A DNA stretch of 64,000 nucleotides, taken from contig NZ_FRBR01000002.1 of NCBI RefSeq assembly GCF_900142665.1, forward strand, positions 62,001 through 126,000. Direction: 5' to 3'. This DNA comes from Roseovarius pacificus. Its GTDB lineage: Bacteria > Pseudomonadota > Alphaproteobacteria > Rhodobacterales > Rhodobacteraceae. The position numbers and the translations under genes were made by a program. Every line of letters begins with the position of its first letter. Position 1 is the first letter of the stretch. Under the pieces are notes generated by a model that was not told the origin of the DNA, ran no database searches, and saw only the letters and a program-made list of their open reading frames with translations. Of this stretch, positions 25,673-34,987 are shown piece after piece.

Positions 25673-26590
25673 TCAGGCCGCAGCGGTCAGATCGGGATCG
25701 AAGATCAGCGAGCGATGCGCGGCGCCGCCTGCCATCACGCCCGCGGCCGCGGCGATCGTGGCATTGGGCATGGGGCTGGCAAGGTCGCCGGCGGCGAAGA
25801 CGCCGGGCTGGCTGGTCGCCTGCATCGGATCGACGGCCACATAGGGGCCGGTTGGTCCGTCCTTCATGGTGCAGCCTAGCTGTGCAGCCAAATCGCAGGA
25901 GGGCGCTGTGTCCGGCGCCAGGAACAGCCCCGCCAGCGCGATCTCTCGCCCGTCATCCAGCCGCACCCCGTCAAGCGCCGGGGCGGTGCCGATCAGCGCC
26001 GCGACAGGCGTTTTCTCGACCGTGACGCCCCGGGCGGTCAGCCCCTGCCGCTGTTCCCTAGTCAGCACGAGCGCCCCTTGCGTGAAGAGCGTGGTCGGCC
26101 CCCAGTCGGGCAGCAGCATCGCCTGATGCAGCGCCGCCTCGCCGCGCGCCAGAACGCCGACCGGCCCGCCGTTCAGCTCATAGCCGTGGCAATAGGGGCA
26201 ATGGAGCACTGTGGCTCCCCAGCGTTCGGACAGACCTGGCAGATCGGGCAGGCTGTCGCGCACACCGAAGGCCAGGACCAGCCGCCGCGCGGTGATGTCT
26301 CTGCCCTCTGCCAAGGCCACCCGAAATCCGTTCCCCTCGCGCGCAGCCGAGACCGCCGCGCCGTCCCTTAAGGACAGAGTAGGGTAGACCGCGAGTTCGT
26401 GTCTGAGCGCGGCGCGGATGTCCTGCGGGGGACGCCCGTCCTGCCCGGGAAACCCGTGCGAGGCTGTGGCAAAGCGGTTACGGGGGGCGCCGGTGTCGAG
26501 AACGCAGACGCGTCTGCGGGCGCGGGCAAGCTGCATCGCGGCGGCGAGCCCGGAAAAGCTGCCGCCGATGACGAGAACATCGTGATCCAT
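25673..26590 (-). CDS. FAD-dependent oxidoreductase, thioredoxin-reductase-like
   Basis: 305 residues. FAD-binding GxGxxG-type motif at the start (VLVIGGSFSGLAAAMQLARA), redox-active pair CPYCHGYE near residues 132-139, and C-terminal FAD motif GVFAAGDLASP near residue 264. This is the thioredoxin-reductase-like branch common in Actinobacteria and Alphaproteobacteria, lacking a dedicated thioredoxin nearby. It probably reduces a disulfide or a metal/xenobiotic substrate with NADPH. First gene of the pair with the methyltransferase. Confidence 0.85.
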   Translation of the reverse strand: MDHDVLVIGGSFSGLAAAMQLARARRRVCVLDTGAPRNRFATASHGFPGQDGRPPQDIRAALRHELAVYPTLSLRDGAAVSAAREGNGFRVALAEGRDITARRLVLAFGVRDSLPDLPGLSERWGATVLHCPYCHGYELNGGPVGVLARGEAALHQAMLLPDWGPTTLFTQGALVLTREQRQGLTARGVTVEKTPVAALIGTAPALDGVRLDDGREIALAGLFLAPDTAPSCDLAAQLGCTMKDGPTGPYVAVDPMQATSQPGVFAAGDLASPMPNATIAAAAGVMAGGAAHRSLIFDPDLTAAA

Positions 26591-26605
26591 GGTGGTTCCC
26601 CTTAA

Positions 26606-26668
26606 TGTATCACTGAAAGTTACGTGATTTGGCGCGCCATTTCAAGACATGAAACTTTCATTGTTACA
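26606..26668. promoter_or_regulatory. Rrf2 operator candidates in divergent promoter
   Basis: TGTATCACTGAAAGTTAC (26606-26623) and, inverted, GAAACTTTCATTGTTACA (26651-26668) match at 14 of 18 positions as an inverted repeat. The two sites are 27 bp apart between the oxidoreductase and Rrf2 genes. This suggests one regulator controls both directions. Confidence 0.6.
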
Positions 26669-26712
26669 TGAGTGCTGCTAAGGAGCCTGAAGAGGCAAGG
26701 AAAGGAAACCCC

Positions 26713-27183
26713 ATGGCGCGCGATCTTCGTATGTCCCGGATGCTGCACGTCTTGATCCACATGGACCGACATGTCGGGCGTGCCACTTCGGAACAGATCG
26801 CGCAGATGATCTCGACCAACGCCGTGGTGGTGCGCAGGATGATGGCGGGGCTGCGCGAGCGGGGAATCGTGTCGTCGGAAAAGGGCCACGGCGGTGGCTG
26901 GCAACTCGCTTGCCCGCTGGCCGAGATCAGCTTGCGCGACGTCTACGAGGCGGTCGGGCACCCGCCGCTGTTCAACATCGGGCCGCAGGCGGATCCGTCG
27001 CCCTGTCTGGTCGAGCAGGCGGTCGACGCGCGGCTCGATGCGACGCTGGCAGAGGCCGAGACACGGCTGCTGGCGCAATTCGCCGCGATCACGGTGGAGG
27101 AGGTCGCGCAGGATTTCGAGCGTCGTTTCGAAGAAAGCGGCCATACGGTGCCGTTCCCTTGGCATGGCGCGACGGGGGAATGA
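26713..27183 (+). CDS. Rrf2-family transcriptional regulator
   Basis: 156 residues from the ATG at 26713, preceded by AAGGAAA; the frame is open to 26668. Winged HTH typical of Rrf2: HMDRHVGRATSEQIAQMISTNAVVVRRMMAGLRERGIVSS, then KGHGGGWQL. The three clustered cysteines of iron-sulfur Rrf2 proteins (NsrR/IscR) are not seen, so it is probably a redox- or ligand-type member such as YwnA. It is divergent from the flavin oxidoreductase/methyltransferase pair and is the likely repressor of both. Confidence 0.8.
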   Translation: MARDLRMSRMLHVLIHMDRHVGRATSEQIAQMISTNAVVVRRMMAGLRERGIVSSEKGHGGGWQLACPLAEISLRDVYEAVGHPPLFNIGPQADPSPCLVEQAVDARLDATLAEAETRLLAQFAAITVEEVAQDFERRFEESGHTVPFPWHGATGE

Positions 27184-27254
27184 TCGGTGGTGGCACTATC
27201 TGTGCCGAGATTGCAGCGATGTGAGCCGCCAGAAGTCATTTCCAGATGTGAAGG

Positions 27255-28310
27255 CTAGGCAACCCTGCTTGCCGCGAGCGCATGGAGACCCTCTGGGCGG
27301 ATGTGGGTGTAGCGGCGCAGCATTTTCCAGTCCTTGTGCCCGGTGACAAGGGCAACCTGTTCAATGGTGAAACCTGCCTCGAACAGTCGACTGGTCGCTT
27401 CGTGGCGCAGATCATGAAAATGCAAATCCTCGATGCCCAAGGTACGGCAGACCCGTCGGAATGCCGTGCCGATTGAGCGTCCGTTGTAAGGGAAGATTCT
27501 GCCGCGACTGCCCACCAGCGCACGTTGTTCTTCGATCAACGCGCAGGGGTCGTAACCAGAAACGGACAGCAGCGGGATGCGTTGGTCGTTGCCCGTCTTG
27601 CGGCGAGGGTCTTTGCGGTCCCGGATGAGCAGCATTTTGGTTCGAGGGTTGTAGTCTTCCCATCGCGCCCGAGAGATTTCATCTTGTCGCATGGCCGTCG
27701 CGATGGCGAAACGAACGACGCGCGCTACGGGGATGAACTGTCGTGGGTTGCTTTCAAGCGCCTTCAGGATCGCGTCGATCTCCTCTTCGCTCGGCCGACG
27801 ATCCCGTTCGTTGCCTTTGCCCACCAGTCCGAGCCGGGTGAGCGCAATCCGAGCGAGATCGACTCCTTCGGTTGGTGCGATGATGCCGTGAACGGCGGCA
27901 GCATGCGAAAGGATCGTCTTGATGTATCCGAGGTCGATGCCAACCGTTACCGGGCCGGCCCCTTCTTTGGCGCGCTGACGACCGAACTCGACGAGCTTTT
28001 CCCGGCCGAGCTCGGCGGGTTTCAACGCCCCGAGGCGCAGTGCAAGAAAATCCAGGCTTGCGGCTTTCGACCTGCCGAGCGTTCTCCCGACGTCCGCCAG
28101 ATCCGCTCTGTGAAGATCAATGAGGTCTCCGAATGTCTTGGCCGCGGCAACGCGAGTGTGTATAGGTTCCCCCCGATCGATCTTGCCCTCAACGGTCCGC
28201 GCCCAAAGCTCCGCGTCACCGCGGCGCAGGAAGGATTCACTGATGTAGTGCCCTTTACGTCTGACCTAGACTCGCCAGGAGCCCGAAGGAAGCTTTGATA
28301 TGGTCGCCAT
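27255..28310 (-). pseudogene. Tyrosine-recombinase integrase, stopped by an amber codon
   Basis: Full length would be 351 codons from the ATG at 28310 (MATISKLPSGSWRV). Codon 15 is TAG (28266-28268), after which the frame continues without interruption to 27255. A SAM-like arm-binding domain follows (VRRKGHYISESFLRRGDAELWA). The catalytic domain has R-type motifs ATAMRQDEISRARW, then LHFHDLRHEATSRLFEAG with HxxR, and VTGHKDWKMLRRYTH with His and Tyr nucleophile. The catalytic residues look intact, so only the stop (probably CAG to TAG) breaks it. A shorter product from 28025 would lack the N-terminal domain. It lies beside dusA, a known target of such integrases. Confidence 0.85.
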
Positions 28311-28422
28311 TTCGTGTGCTCTATGTGTGCAGTGCGCGGTCGAAACGTGGCGAAAAGGGGCGTATTGGGTCGTAAATTAGAGTGCACACGCCGCCGCGCA
28401 ATGAGTTGATACTACTGGAAAA
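28311..28422. promoter_or_regulatory. Gap holding dusA promoter and the probable attachment edge
   Basis: 112 bp between the integrase start and dusA. GC is lower than in dusA. No clear -10/-35 was identified. Since the integrase gene faces away from dusA, the junction of the integrated element should lie here or within the first 60 bp of dusA. Confidence 0.4.
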
Positions 28423-29421
28423 ATGACGAAATATCAAGCACATAGACTTGCTATTGCGCCTATGATGGACTGGACCGACAGGCATTGCAGATACCTGCAT
28501 CGCCTGCTGTCGCGCGATGCGTTGCTGTATACGGAAATGGTGACGGCCCCGGCTCTGGTGCGGGGCGGGGCGTTGCATCTGCTGGAATACACCTCCGAAG
28601 AACATCCCGTCGCCCTGCAACTGGGCGGGTCGGACCCCGCGGAACTGGCGCAGGCGGCAAAGCTGGGCGCCGAGGCGGGCTATGACGAGATCAACCTCAA
28701 TGTCGGCTGCCCCAGCGATCGGGTGCAATCGGGTACGTTCGGTGCGGTCCTGATGAAGAATCCCGGCCTTGTGGCCGAGTGCTGCGCGGCGATGATCGCG
28801 GCGCAGCCGGTGGAGGTGACCGTCAAATGCCGGATCGGCGTGGACGATCAGGACGCCGAAGAGGTGCTGCCCGAGTTTCTGGCGCGCATCGTCGCAGCGG
28901 GTGTCGAACGCGTCACCATCCACGCGCGCAAGGCATGGCTGCAAGGGCTCAGCCCCAGGGAGAACCGCGATGTGCCGCCGCTCGATTACGATCTGGTGCA
29001 GCGGATGAAGGGGCTGTTTCCCAACCTGCATATCAGCGTCAATGGCGGGATTGCGTCGCTGGAACAGGCGCGCGGTTTTCTGGACGCCGGGCTGGACGGG
29101 GTGATGATCGGGCGCGCGGCCTATCACCAGCCCGCCGATATCCTTTGCGCCGCCGACCGGGTGATCTTTGGCGCGCAGGGGCCGGACAGCACGCCCGAGG
29201 GCGCGGTGCTGGCCATGCTGCCCTATATCGAGGATCACCTCGCGACAGGCGGCAAGCTCCATCAGGTCACGCGGCACATGCTGGGCCTGTTCGCAGGCCG
29301 CCCCGGCGCGCGGGCGTGGCGGCGCATCCTGTCCGAAGGCGCCACGCGCCCCGGTGCGGGCCCGGAGCTTGTCGAGCAGGCCCTGGCGCAGATCGCCAAT
29401 CCGGCGCGGGCCGCAGAGTAG
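28423..29421 (+). CDS. dusA: tRNA-dihydrouridine(20/20a) synthase
   Basis: 332 residues with the DusA start (IAPMMDWTDRHCRYLHRLLS) and TEMVTAPALVRG. The catalytic-cysteine loop is NVGCPSDRVQSGTFGAVLM near residues 94-113. HARKAWLQGLSPRENRDVPPLDY is the DusA insertion, and SVNGGIASLEQA and GVMIGRAAYHQP complete the FMN barrel. It reduces U20/U20a in the tRNA D-loop. The first 40-60 bases are unusually AT-rich with AGG/AGA arginine codons, unlike the rest. The 5' end may have been supplied by an integrated element. Confidence 0.95.
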   Translation: MTKYQAHRLAIAPMMDWTDRHCRYLHRLLSRDALLYTEMVTAPALVRGGALHLLEYTSEEHPVALQLGGSDPAELAQAAKLGAEAGYDEINLNVGCPSDRVQSGTFGAVLMKNPGLVAECCAAMIAAQPVEVTVKCRIGVDDQDAEEVLPEFLARIVAAGVERVTIHARKAWLQGLSPRENRDVPPLDYDLVQRMKGLFPNLHISVNGGIASLEQARGFLDAGLDGVMIGRAAYHQPADILCAADRVIFGAQGPDSTPEGAVLAMLPYIEDHLATGGKLHQVTRHMLGLFAGRPGARAWRRILSEGATRPGAGPELVEQALAQIANPARAAE

Positions 29422-29472
29422 ACGCCTACGTTTTCTTCTTGCCCGAAAATATCCTGGGGGAGGCCGCAGGCC

Positions 29473-29488
29473 GGGGGGCAAAGCCCCC
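29473..29488. terminator. Bidirectional terminator-like hairpin between dusA and pyrG
   Basis: GGGGGC, loop AAA, GCCCCC (29474-29488) forms a short GC-rich stem in the 77-bp convergent gap. The T-run is poor, as is common in this clade. Confidence 0.5.
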
Positions 29489-29498
29489 TGTCAAACCC

Positions 29499-31142
29499 TC
29501 AGACCAAGCGCGATGTCTCGACTGCCGCGCGCACGAAATCGGCGAACAGAGGGTGCGGGTCGAAGGGTTTGGATTTCAGTTCGGGGTGGAACTGCACGCC
29601 GATGAACCACGGGTGATCGGACCATTCCACGATTTCCGGCAGGCGGCCATCGGGGGACATGCCTGAAAACGTCAGGCCGACCTCTTCCAGTTTTTCGCGG
29701 TATTTCACGTCCACCTCGTAGCGGTGGCGGTGGCGTTCGTCGATGGCGGTGGTGCCGTAGACCGCAGCCACGCGGCTGCCCTCTTTCAGCGTGGCGTCAT
29801 AGGCCCCGAGGCGCATCGTGCCGCCCTTGTCGTCGCTGACCTTGCGCTTGACCTTCTCGTTGCCCTGCACCCATTCCTTTAGGTGGTAAACCACCGGAGT
29901 GAAACGCTTTTTGCCGGATTCGTGGTCGAATTCCTCCGAGCCTGCATCGCTCAGCCCGGCGAGGTTGCGTGCCGCCTCGATCACGGCCATCTGCATGCCG
30001 AGGCAAATGCCCAGATAGGGGATCTTGCGTTCGCGGGCGAACTGGGCGGCCTTGATCTTGCCCTCGGTGCCGCGTTCGCCGAAGCCGCCGGGCACGAGGA
30101 TCGCGTGGAACCCTTCCAGATGCGGGGCGGGGTCTTCGGTGTCGAAAATCTCGGCATCCACCCATTCGACATTGACCTTCACCCGGTTGGCCATGCCGCC
30201 GTGGGTCAGTGCCTCCTTGATCGACTTGTAGGCGTCTTCGAGCTGCGTGTACTTGCCGACGATGGCGACGTTCACCGTGCCGTCGGTGTTGTGGATGCGG
30301 TCAGAGACATCCAGCCATGTGCGCAGGTCGGGTTTGGGGGCGGGCGAAATGCCGAAGGCGTCCAGCACGGCCTGATCCAGCCCTTCGCGGTGATAGGCCA
30401 GCGGCGCCTCGTAGATCGAATTCAGGTCATAGGCGGCGACCACGGCCTCTTTGCGGACGTTGCAGAACAGGGCGATTTTCTCGCGTTCCTTTTCCGGGAT
30501 GGGCTGTTCGGAGCGGCAGACAAGGATGTCGGGCGCGATGCCGATGGATTGCAATTCCTTGACCGAGTGCTGGGTCGGCTTGGTTTTCAACTCGCCGCTG
30601 GCGGCAAGGTAGGGCAGCAGCGTCAGGTGCATGAAGATGCATTCGCCGCGCGGGCGGTCATGGCTGAACTGGCGGATCGCCTCGAAAAACGGCAGGCCCT
30701 CGATATCGCCCACGGTGCCGCCGATTTCGCACAGCATGAAATCGACCTCGTCGTCGCCGATGCCGATCCAGTCCTTGATCTCGTTGGTGACGTGGGGCAC
30801 GACCTGAATCGTTTTTCCGAGGTAATCGCCGCGGCGTTCCTTTTCCAGCACGTTGGAATAGATGCGCCCGGAACTGACCGAGTCGGTCATCCGTGCGGGC
30901 ACCCCTGTGAAGCGTTCGTAATGGCCGAGGTCCAGATCGGTTTCGGCCCCGTCATCGGTGACGAACACCTCGCCATGCTCGAACGGCGACATCGTGCCGG
31001 GATCGACGTTGAGATACGGGTCCAGCTTGCGCAGGCGAACGGAAAAGCCGCGCGCCTGCAACAACGCGCCCAGGGCCGCCGAGGCCAGACCCTTGCCCAG
31101 AGAAGATACAACGCCGCCAGTGATGAAAATATACCGTGCCAT
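29499..31142 (-). CDS. pyrG: CTP synthase
   Basis: 547 residues, full length. The N-terminal amidoligase domain starts [18 protein letters not shown], with [20 protein letters not shown] and GGTVGDIEG. The C-terminal glutamine amidotransferase domain has nucleophile Cys in GICLGMQ near residue 377 and FHPE near 515. It makes CTP from UTP, ATP and glutamine. It follows secG on the same strand with 172 bp between; secG-pyrG adjacency is usual in Alphaproteobacteria. Confidence 0.98.
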   Translation of the reverse strand: MARYIFITGGVVSSLGKGLASAALGALLQARGFSVRLRKLDPYLNVDPGTMSPFEHGEVFVTDDGAETDLDLGHYERFTGVPARMTDSVSSGRIYSNVLEKERRGDYLGKTIQVVPHVTNEIKDWIGIGDDEVDFMLCEIGGTVGDIEGLPFFEAIRQFSHDRPRGECIFMHLTLLPYLAASGELKTKPTQHSVKELQSIGIAPDILVCRSEQPIPEKEREKIALFCNVRKEAVVAAYDLNSIYEAPLAYHREGLDQAVLDAFGISPAPKPDLRTWLDVSDRIHNTDGTVNVAIVGKYTQLEDAYKSIKEALTHGGMANRVKVNVEWVDAEIFDTEDPAPHLEGFHAILVPGGFGERGTEGKIKAAQFARERKIPYLGICLGMQMAVIEAARNLAGLSDAGSEEFDHESGKKRFTPVVYHLKEWVQGNEKVKRKVSDDKGGTMRLGAYDATLKEGSRVAAVYGTTAIDERHRHRYEVDVKYREKLEEVGLTFSGMSPDGRLPEIVEWSDHPWFIGVQFHPELKSKPFDPHPLFADFVRAAVETSRLV

Positions 31143-31314
31143 GCGCTGGCATCCCCCGTGATTGCAGGCCTGAAATTCAAGCCGGTGACGAGCCCTGACC
31201 GGCCGGATTCGACCGCAGCACCACGGGACTCAATATGTAATGGATTCGTGTGTCCAAGGCAAGCAGACCGCAAGATGCTGTTGCGGCCTGAAAATCTGCC
31301 TCAAGTCGTTGTGT

Positions 31315-31677
31315 TCAGTCGGCGCTCGGGGTCAGCGGGGCGGTATCGTCCGCCGCCGGCGGCAGGAGCGAGTCGCCGTTGTCCGGCGCGGCGGGATCTT
31401 CGGCTGCGGGAACCGGCATGTCGGTGAGCCGGTCCAGAACCGACGAATCGGCCGATTGCTGTGCCGCCAGAATGGTCAGCGTCAGTGAGGTGACGATAAA
31501 GGCGATCGCCAGCCCCCATGTCACCTTGTTGAGCGCCGTTGCCGCCGAACGGCCCGATATGGCGCCACCGCCGCCACCGCCCATGCCAAGGCCGCCGCCT
31601 TCCGAGCGTTGCAGAAGCACCACGCCGATCAGGGCGAGGGCCAGAAGAAGGTGGATGATCAGGACGACGTTTTCCAT
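31315..31677 (-). CDS. secG: Preprotein translocase subunit SecG
   Basis: 120 residues from the ATG at 31677 (MENVVLIIHLLLALALIGVVL). TM1 is followed by the family signature LLQRSEGGGLGMGGGGGG and SGRSAATALNKVTWGLAIAFIVTSL, where TM2 begins. The C-terminal tail is acidic and proline-rich (residues about 80-120), as in other Rhodobacterales. SecG aids SecYE-dependent export. The frame is open to 31932, but the start at 31677 matches the family. Confidence 0.93.
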   Translation of the reverse strand: MENVVLIIHLLLALALIGVVLLQRSEGGGLGMGGGGGGAISGRSAATALNKVTWGLAIAFIVTSLTLTILAAQQSADSSVLDRLTDMPVPAAEDPAAPDNGDSLLPPAADDTAPLTPSAD

Positions 31678-31995
31678 GTGGGGCCTTTGTCGGATGCGTG
31701 TGGCGTCTCGCGCGGTATCTATGCAATTCCGTGCGCGCCCGCAACCCGGCAATGTGGTGCGGGACGAACCGGCATCGAAGGGAAAGACCGAAAAACCGGG
31801 CGACGGGTGGAAACGCGGGCGACTCCGGGTCATTGGGCGGGGCTTGTCGTGGGGCATCGGCGGGGGCTTTTCGCGAACGCGCCGTTCTGTCCGGGGCGGG
31901 GCGCGAATTTCCGGTTTCACAGGCCGCGCCACCCGGCTATACCGGCGCGGGTTTCAATGTGACCACCATAGCAACCGACCACCAAGAGGATCAGC
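31678..31995. promoter_or_regulatory. Divergent promoter region of secG and purA
   Basis: 318 bp with no convincing gene; the overlapping frames are GC-rich noise. It must contain promoters for secG (minus) and purA (plus). I could not pick out -35/-10 elements. purA is preceded by AGAGGATCAGC, a plausible ribosome site. Confidence 0.45.
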
Positions 31996-33291
31996 ATGGC
32001 AAATGTCGTCGTCGTAGGCGCCCAGTGGGGTGACGAGGGGAAAGGCAAGATCGTTGACTGGCTCAGCGAGCGGGCCGATGTGATCGCGCGGTTTCAGGGC
32101 GGCCATAATGCCGGCCATACGCTGGTGATCGACGGTGAGACCTACAAGCTGAACGCGCTGCCTTCGGGCGTTGTGCGTGGCGGCAAGCTCAGCGTGATCG
32201 GCAATGGCGTGGTGCTGGACCCCTGGCATCTGGTCAACGAGATCGCCTCGATCCGTGAACAGGGCGTCGATATTTCGCCCGAAACCCTGATGATCGCCGA
32301 GAATACGCCGCTGATCCTGCCGATTCACGGTGAGCTGGACCGCGCCCGCGAAGAGGCTGCCAGCAAGGGCACCAAGATTGGGACCACGGGCCGTGGCATC
32401 GGCCCGGCCTATGAGGACAAGGTGGGGCGCCGCTCGATCCGGGTGGCGGACCTGTCGGACGATGCAACGCTGGAGGCGCGTGTGGACCGCGCCCTGCAAC
32501 ACCACGATCCGCTGCGGCGCGGCCTGGGAATCGATCCCGTGGACCGCGATGCGCTGATCGCGAAACTGAAAGAGATCGCGCCGCAGATCCTGCCTTATGC
32601 CGCGCCGGTCTGGAAGGTGCTGAGCGAAAAGCGCAAATCCGGCCAGCGCATCCTGTTCGAAGGGGCGCAGGGCGCGCTTCTGGATATCGACTTTGGCACC
32701 TATCCCTTTGTCACGTCCTCGAACGTGATCGCCGGACAGGCGGCCACGGGCGTCGGGATGGGGCCGGGATCGGTGGATTACGTTCTGGGCATCGTCAAGG
32801 CCTATACCACCCGCGTGGGCGAGGGGCCGTTTCCGACCGAACTGGACGACGATGACGGGCTTCGCCTGGGCACGCGCGGGCATGAGTTTGGCACCGTCAC
32901 GGGCCGCAAGCGCCGCTGCGGCTGGTTCGACGCCGCGCTTGTGCGCCAGACCTGTGCCACCTCGGGCGTGAACGGCATTTCGCTGACCAAGCTCGACGTT
33001 CTGGACGGGTTCGAGACGCTGAAAATCTGCGTCGGCTACGAGTTGGACGGCAAGCGGCTGGATTACCTGCCGACCGCCGCCGACCAGCAGGCCCGTTGCG
33101 TTCCGGTCTATGAGGAAATGCCGGGCTGGAGCGAGTCGACCGAGGGCGCGCGCAGCTGGGCCGAATTGCCCGCCAACGCCATCAAATACGTGCGCCGGGT
33201 GGAAGAGCTGATCGACTGCCCTGTCGCACTTCTGTCCACCTCGCCCGAACGGGACGACACGATTCTCGTCACCGACCCGTTCGCCGACTGA
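31996..33291 (+). CDS. purA: Adenylosuccinate synthetase
   Basis: 431 residues. Signatures are [18 protein letters not shown] (residues 8-25, GTP-binding loop), [15 protein letters not shown], and [14 protein letters not shown] near residue 130. The C-terminal [17 protein letters not shown] contains the TKLDVL guanine-specificity motif. The enzyme condenses IMP and aspartate using GTP in AMP synthesis. Full length and clean. Confidence 0.98.
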   Translation: MANVVVVGAQWGDEGKGKIVDWLSERADVIARFQGGHNAGHTLVIDGETYKLNALPSGVVRGGKLSVIGNGVVLDPWHLVNEIASIREQGVDISPETLMIAENTPLILPIHGELDRAREEAASKGTKIGTTGRGIGPAYEDKVGRRSIRVADLSDDATLEARVDRALQHHDPLRRGLGIDPVDRDALIAKLKEIAPQILPYAAPVWKVLSEKRKSGQRILFEGAQGALLDIDFGTYPFVTSSNVIAGQAATGVGMGPGSVDYVLGIVKAYTTRVGEGPFPTELDDDDGLRLGTRGHEFGTVTGRKRRCGWFDAALVRQTCATSGVNGISLTKLDVLDGFETLKICVGYELDGKRLDYLPTAADQQARCVPVYEEMPGWSESTEGARSWAELPANAIKYVRRVEELIDCPVALLSTSPERDDTILVTDPFAD

Positions 33292-33311
33292 CCCGACCCA
33301 GCGGAGGCCCC

Positions 33312-33560
33312 ATGGCACTCAGTTACAAGGCGCGGCGACGCTGGTCGCTGATCATCCTGCTGATCGGGCTGCCGCTTTATATTGTGGTGGCGGTGAATGT
33401 GGTCGACCTGTTCGACCGCCCGTCGATCTGGATCGAATTCCTTGTCTATGTCGGGCTTGGCATCGTCTGGATCCTGCCGTTCAAATTCGTTTTTCTGGGG
33501 GTGGGGCAGGCTGATCCGGACGCGCAACCGGAGGATGATGACCGGCGCGCGGGGCAATAG
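33312..33560 (+). CDS. DUF2842 small membrane protein
   Basis: 82 residues with two TM segments (residues about 13-33 and 42-62). The DUF2842 pattern is YKARRRWSLIILLIGLPLYI, then ILPFKFVFLGVGQADPD. This family occurs in Alphaproteobacteria and its function is unknown. It follows purA by 20 bp and is likely co-transcribed. Confidence 0.85.
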   Translation: MALSYKARRRWSLIILLIGLPLYIVVAVNVVDLFDRPSIWIEFLVYVGLGIVWILPFKFVFLGVGQADPDAQPEDDDRRAGQ

Positions 33561-33693
33561 CCGCCGGTTTTCCGCGCCGGGAGGCCGGATAGCATCCTGC
33601 CAAGGCATATCATGCAGGCGTTGAGGCGGGCCGGTGCGCCATCCTGTGCCCGTTATGGTTGCGCCCGTTCGATGCAGCACTTAGTCAGGGTAA

Positions 33694-33713
33694 AACCGCG
33701 TAGAATCGCGGTT
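33694..33713. repeat. Inverted repeat before the truncated sulfotransferase
   Basis: AACCGCG (33694-33700), spacer TAGAAT, CGCGGTT (33707-33713). It lies 25 bp before the sulfotransferase fragment start. It may be an operator or a weak hairpin terminator for purA-DUF2842; no T-run follows. Confidence 0.4.
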
Positions 33714-33738
33714 GGTACGGTATTGCGAGGGTGTCACG

Positions 33739-34032
33739 ATGAAACGGCTGGTCCTGCATATTGGCACGCACAAGACGGGCACCACCTCGATCCAGTATAC
33801 GCTGGCCCGATCGGAACGGGCATTGGCCGATCAGGGCGTGATCTACCCCGCGCATTACGCCAATGCCAACAATCCCGGGCACCATTTTCTGGCTCTCGGC
33901 ACGGGGCGGGAGCGTTACAAGGCACTGACCGAGACCATCGACAAGGCCCCGCAAGGCACCGTGATCCTCAGCACCGAATTGCTGTCCATGGTGCCGGCGG
34001 AGCGTGTCATGGATGCGGCATTACCTTGCTAA
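33739..34032 (+). pseudogene. Truncated sulfotransferase-like gene (N-terminal 97 codons)
   Basis: The protein starts MKRLVLHIGTHKTGTTSIQY, the 5'-phosphosulfate-binding loop of PAPS-dependent sulfotransferases, and keeps VIYPAHYANANNPGHHFLALG. It ends after ILSTELLSMVPAERVMDA with a stop at 34030-34032. Family members are usually about 250-300 residues, so about two thirds is missing. The cut coincides with a sharp fall in GC content, showing that foreign AT-rich sequence replaced the rest of the gene. Confidence 0.75.
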
Positions 34033-34093
34033 AACACATGTGCGGAATCCTCTTTCAAACATGGTGGTTACTCCGGGCGCTAGGATAAGGAAT

Positions 34094-34987
34094 ATGAAAA
34101 TGGCGAGATTTTTTTTGCATATCGGGCTTATGAAAACAGGCACAACCGCTCTGCAACGAACCCTTGCACAAAATTACGATGAGCTCATGCGTGATGGGGT
34201 ACTTTACCCAAAGACCGCAAGATTTGATGATAAACACGTCCAATTGGTTTGGGCTTGTCAACCAGATGATAAGCTCGGTGTTTGGGCCCGGTCGAAGTAC
34301 GATGGCCGGGGTGTCGATGATGTCGTGAATGACATTAATGATGAGGTAGTGAATTCAGGTTGTAGTAAATGCGTTTTGAGTGCTGAGGATTTTTCACTGC
34401 GCCCGCCAGAGTATTATCGTATGCTCGCCGATAAGTTGAATGGCGACATTAATGTGATTGTCTACATCAGAAATCATGCGGACCTGATTGAATCAATGTA
34501 TAGGCAGTTGCTGAAAGGAAGGGGGATAAGCAAAACTTTTGATGCGTTTTTAAAAGACTCTCTGTCTCAAGGTCGGGCAGGCGGTACTTCTTTGTTTTAC
34601 AAAGAATTAGTAGATGGCTGGGCGGAAGTCTTCGGCAAGGGCAATATCGTTGTTAGAGAGTATAAGGGGGGGAGAGGGTACAGCACCGTAGATGATTTTA
34701 TGGATTGTATCGGAGCATCGCCTCTTCCCAACAGGTCACGCGGTTTCGTGGTAAACCCATCTTTGCATGGCCCGTATCTGGAATTTGTCCGGGCGATCAA
34801 TCAACATCTGTCCGGGGGCGTGCGCTCCAAGATAATGAACGAGGTCATTGCCCTGGTTCGGTCGCATCCATGTGAGCCAAGTCCTTTGCTGACAGAGGAT
34901 GAAAAATCGAAAATTATGGAAACTTTTGCCCATGACGAGAAAGAGGTTCTTGCCGCTTACCCACGTTCGTTCGATTTTGATGGGTAG
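34094..34987 (+). CDS. Sulfotransferase-like protein in AT-rich DNA
   Basis: 297 residues from the ATG at 34094 (AAGG 4 nt upstream; MARFF at 34100 is an alternative). It starts FFLHIGLMKTGTTALQRTLA, a P-loop-like 5'-phosphosulfate site, and continues VLYPKTARFDDKH and VIVYIRNHADLIESMYRQL, the 3'-phosphate-binding segment. It would transfer sulfate from PAPS to a carbohydrate or other acceptor. The gene is strikingly AT-rich, unlike flanking genes, so it was probably acquired recently. It overlaps the GTG start of the glycosidase by 1 bp. Confidence 0.7.
   Translation: MKMARFFLHIGLMKTGTTALQRTLAQNYDELMRDGVLYPKTARFDDKHVQLVWACQPDDKLGVWARSKYDGRGVDDVVNDINDEVVNSGCSKCVLSAEDFSLRPPEYYRMLADKLNGDINVIVYIRNHADLIESMYRQLLKGRGISKTFDAFLKDSLSQGRAGGTSLFYKELVDGWAEVFGKGNIVVREYKGGRGYSTVDDFMDCIGASPLPNRSRGFVVNPSLHGPYLEFVRAINQHLSGGVRSKIMNEVIALVRSHPCEPSPLLTEDEKSKIMETFAHDEKEVLAAYPRSFDFDG

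Noticed and set aside
27525-28298. A 257-codon plus-strand open frame over the integrase
   Set aside because: It lies opposite the integrase pseudogene, whose catalytic motifs are clearly on the minus strand.
28321-29481. A 386-codon minus-strand open frame opposite dusA
   Set aside because: Antisense to dusA; sequence is arginine/histidine-rich noise typical of shadow frames.
29883-31427. A 514-codon plus-strand open frame opposite pyrG
   Set aside because: Fully antisense to an intact pyrG with conserved motifs; no recognisable domain.
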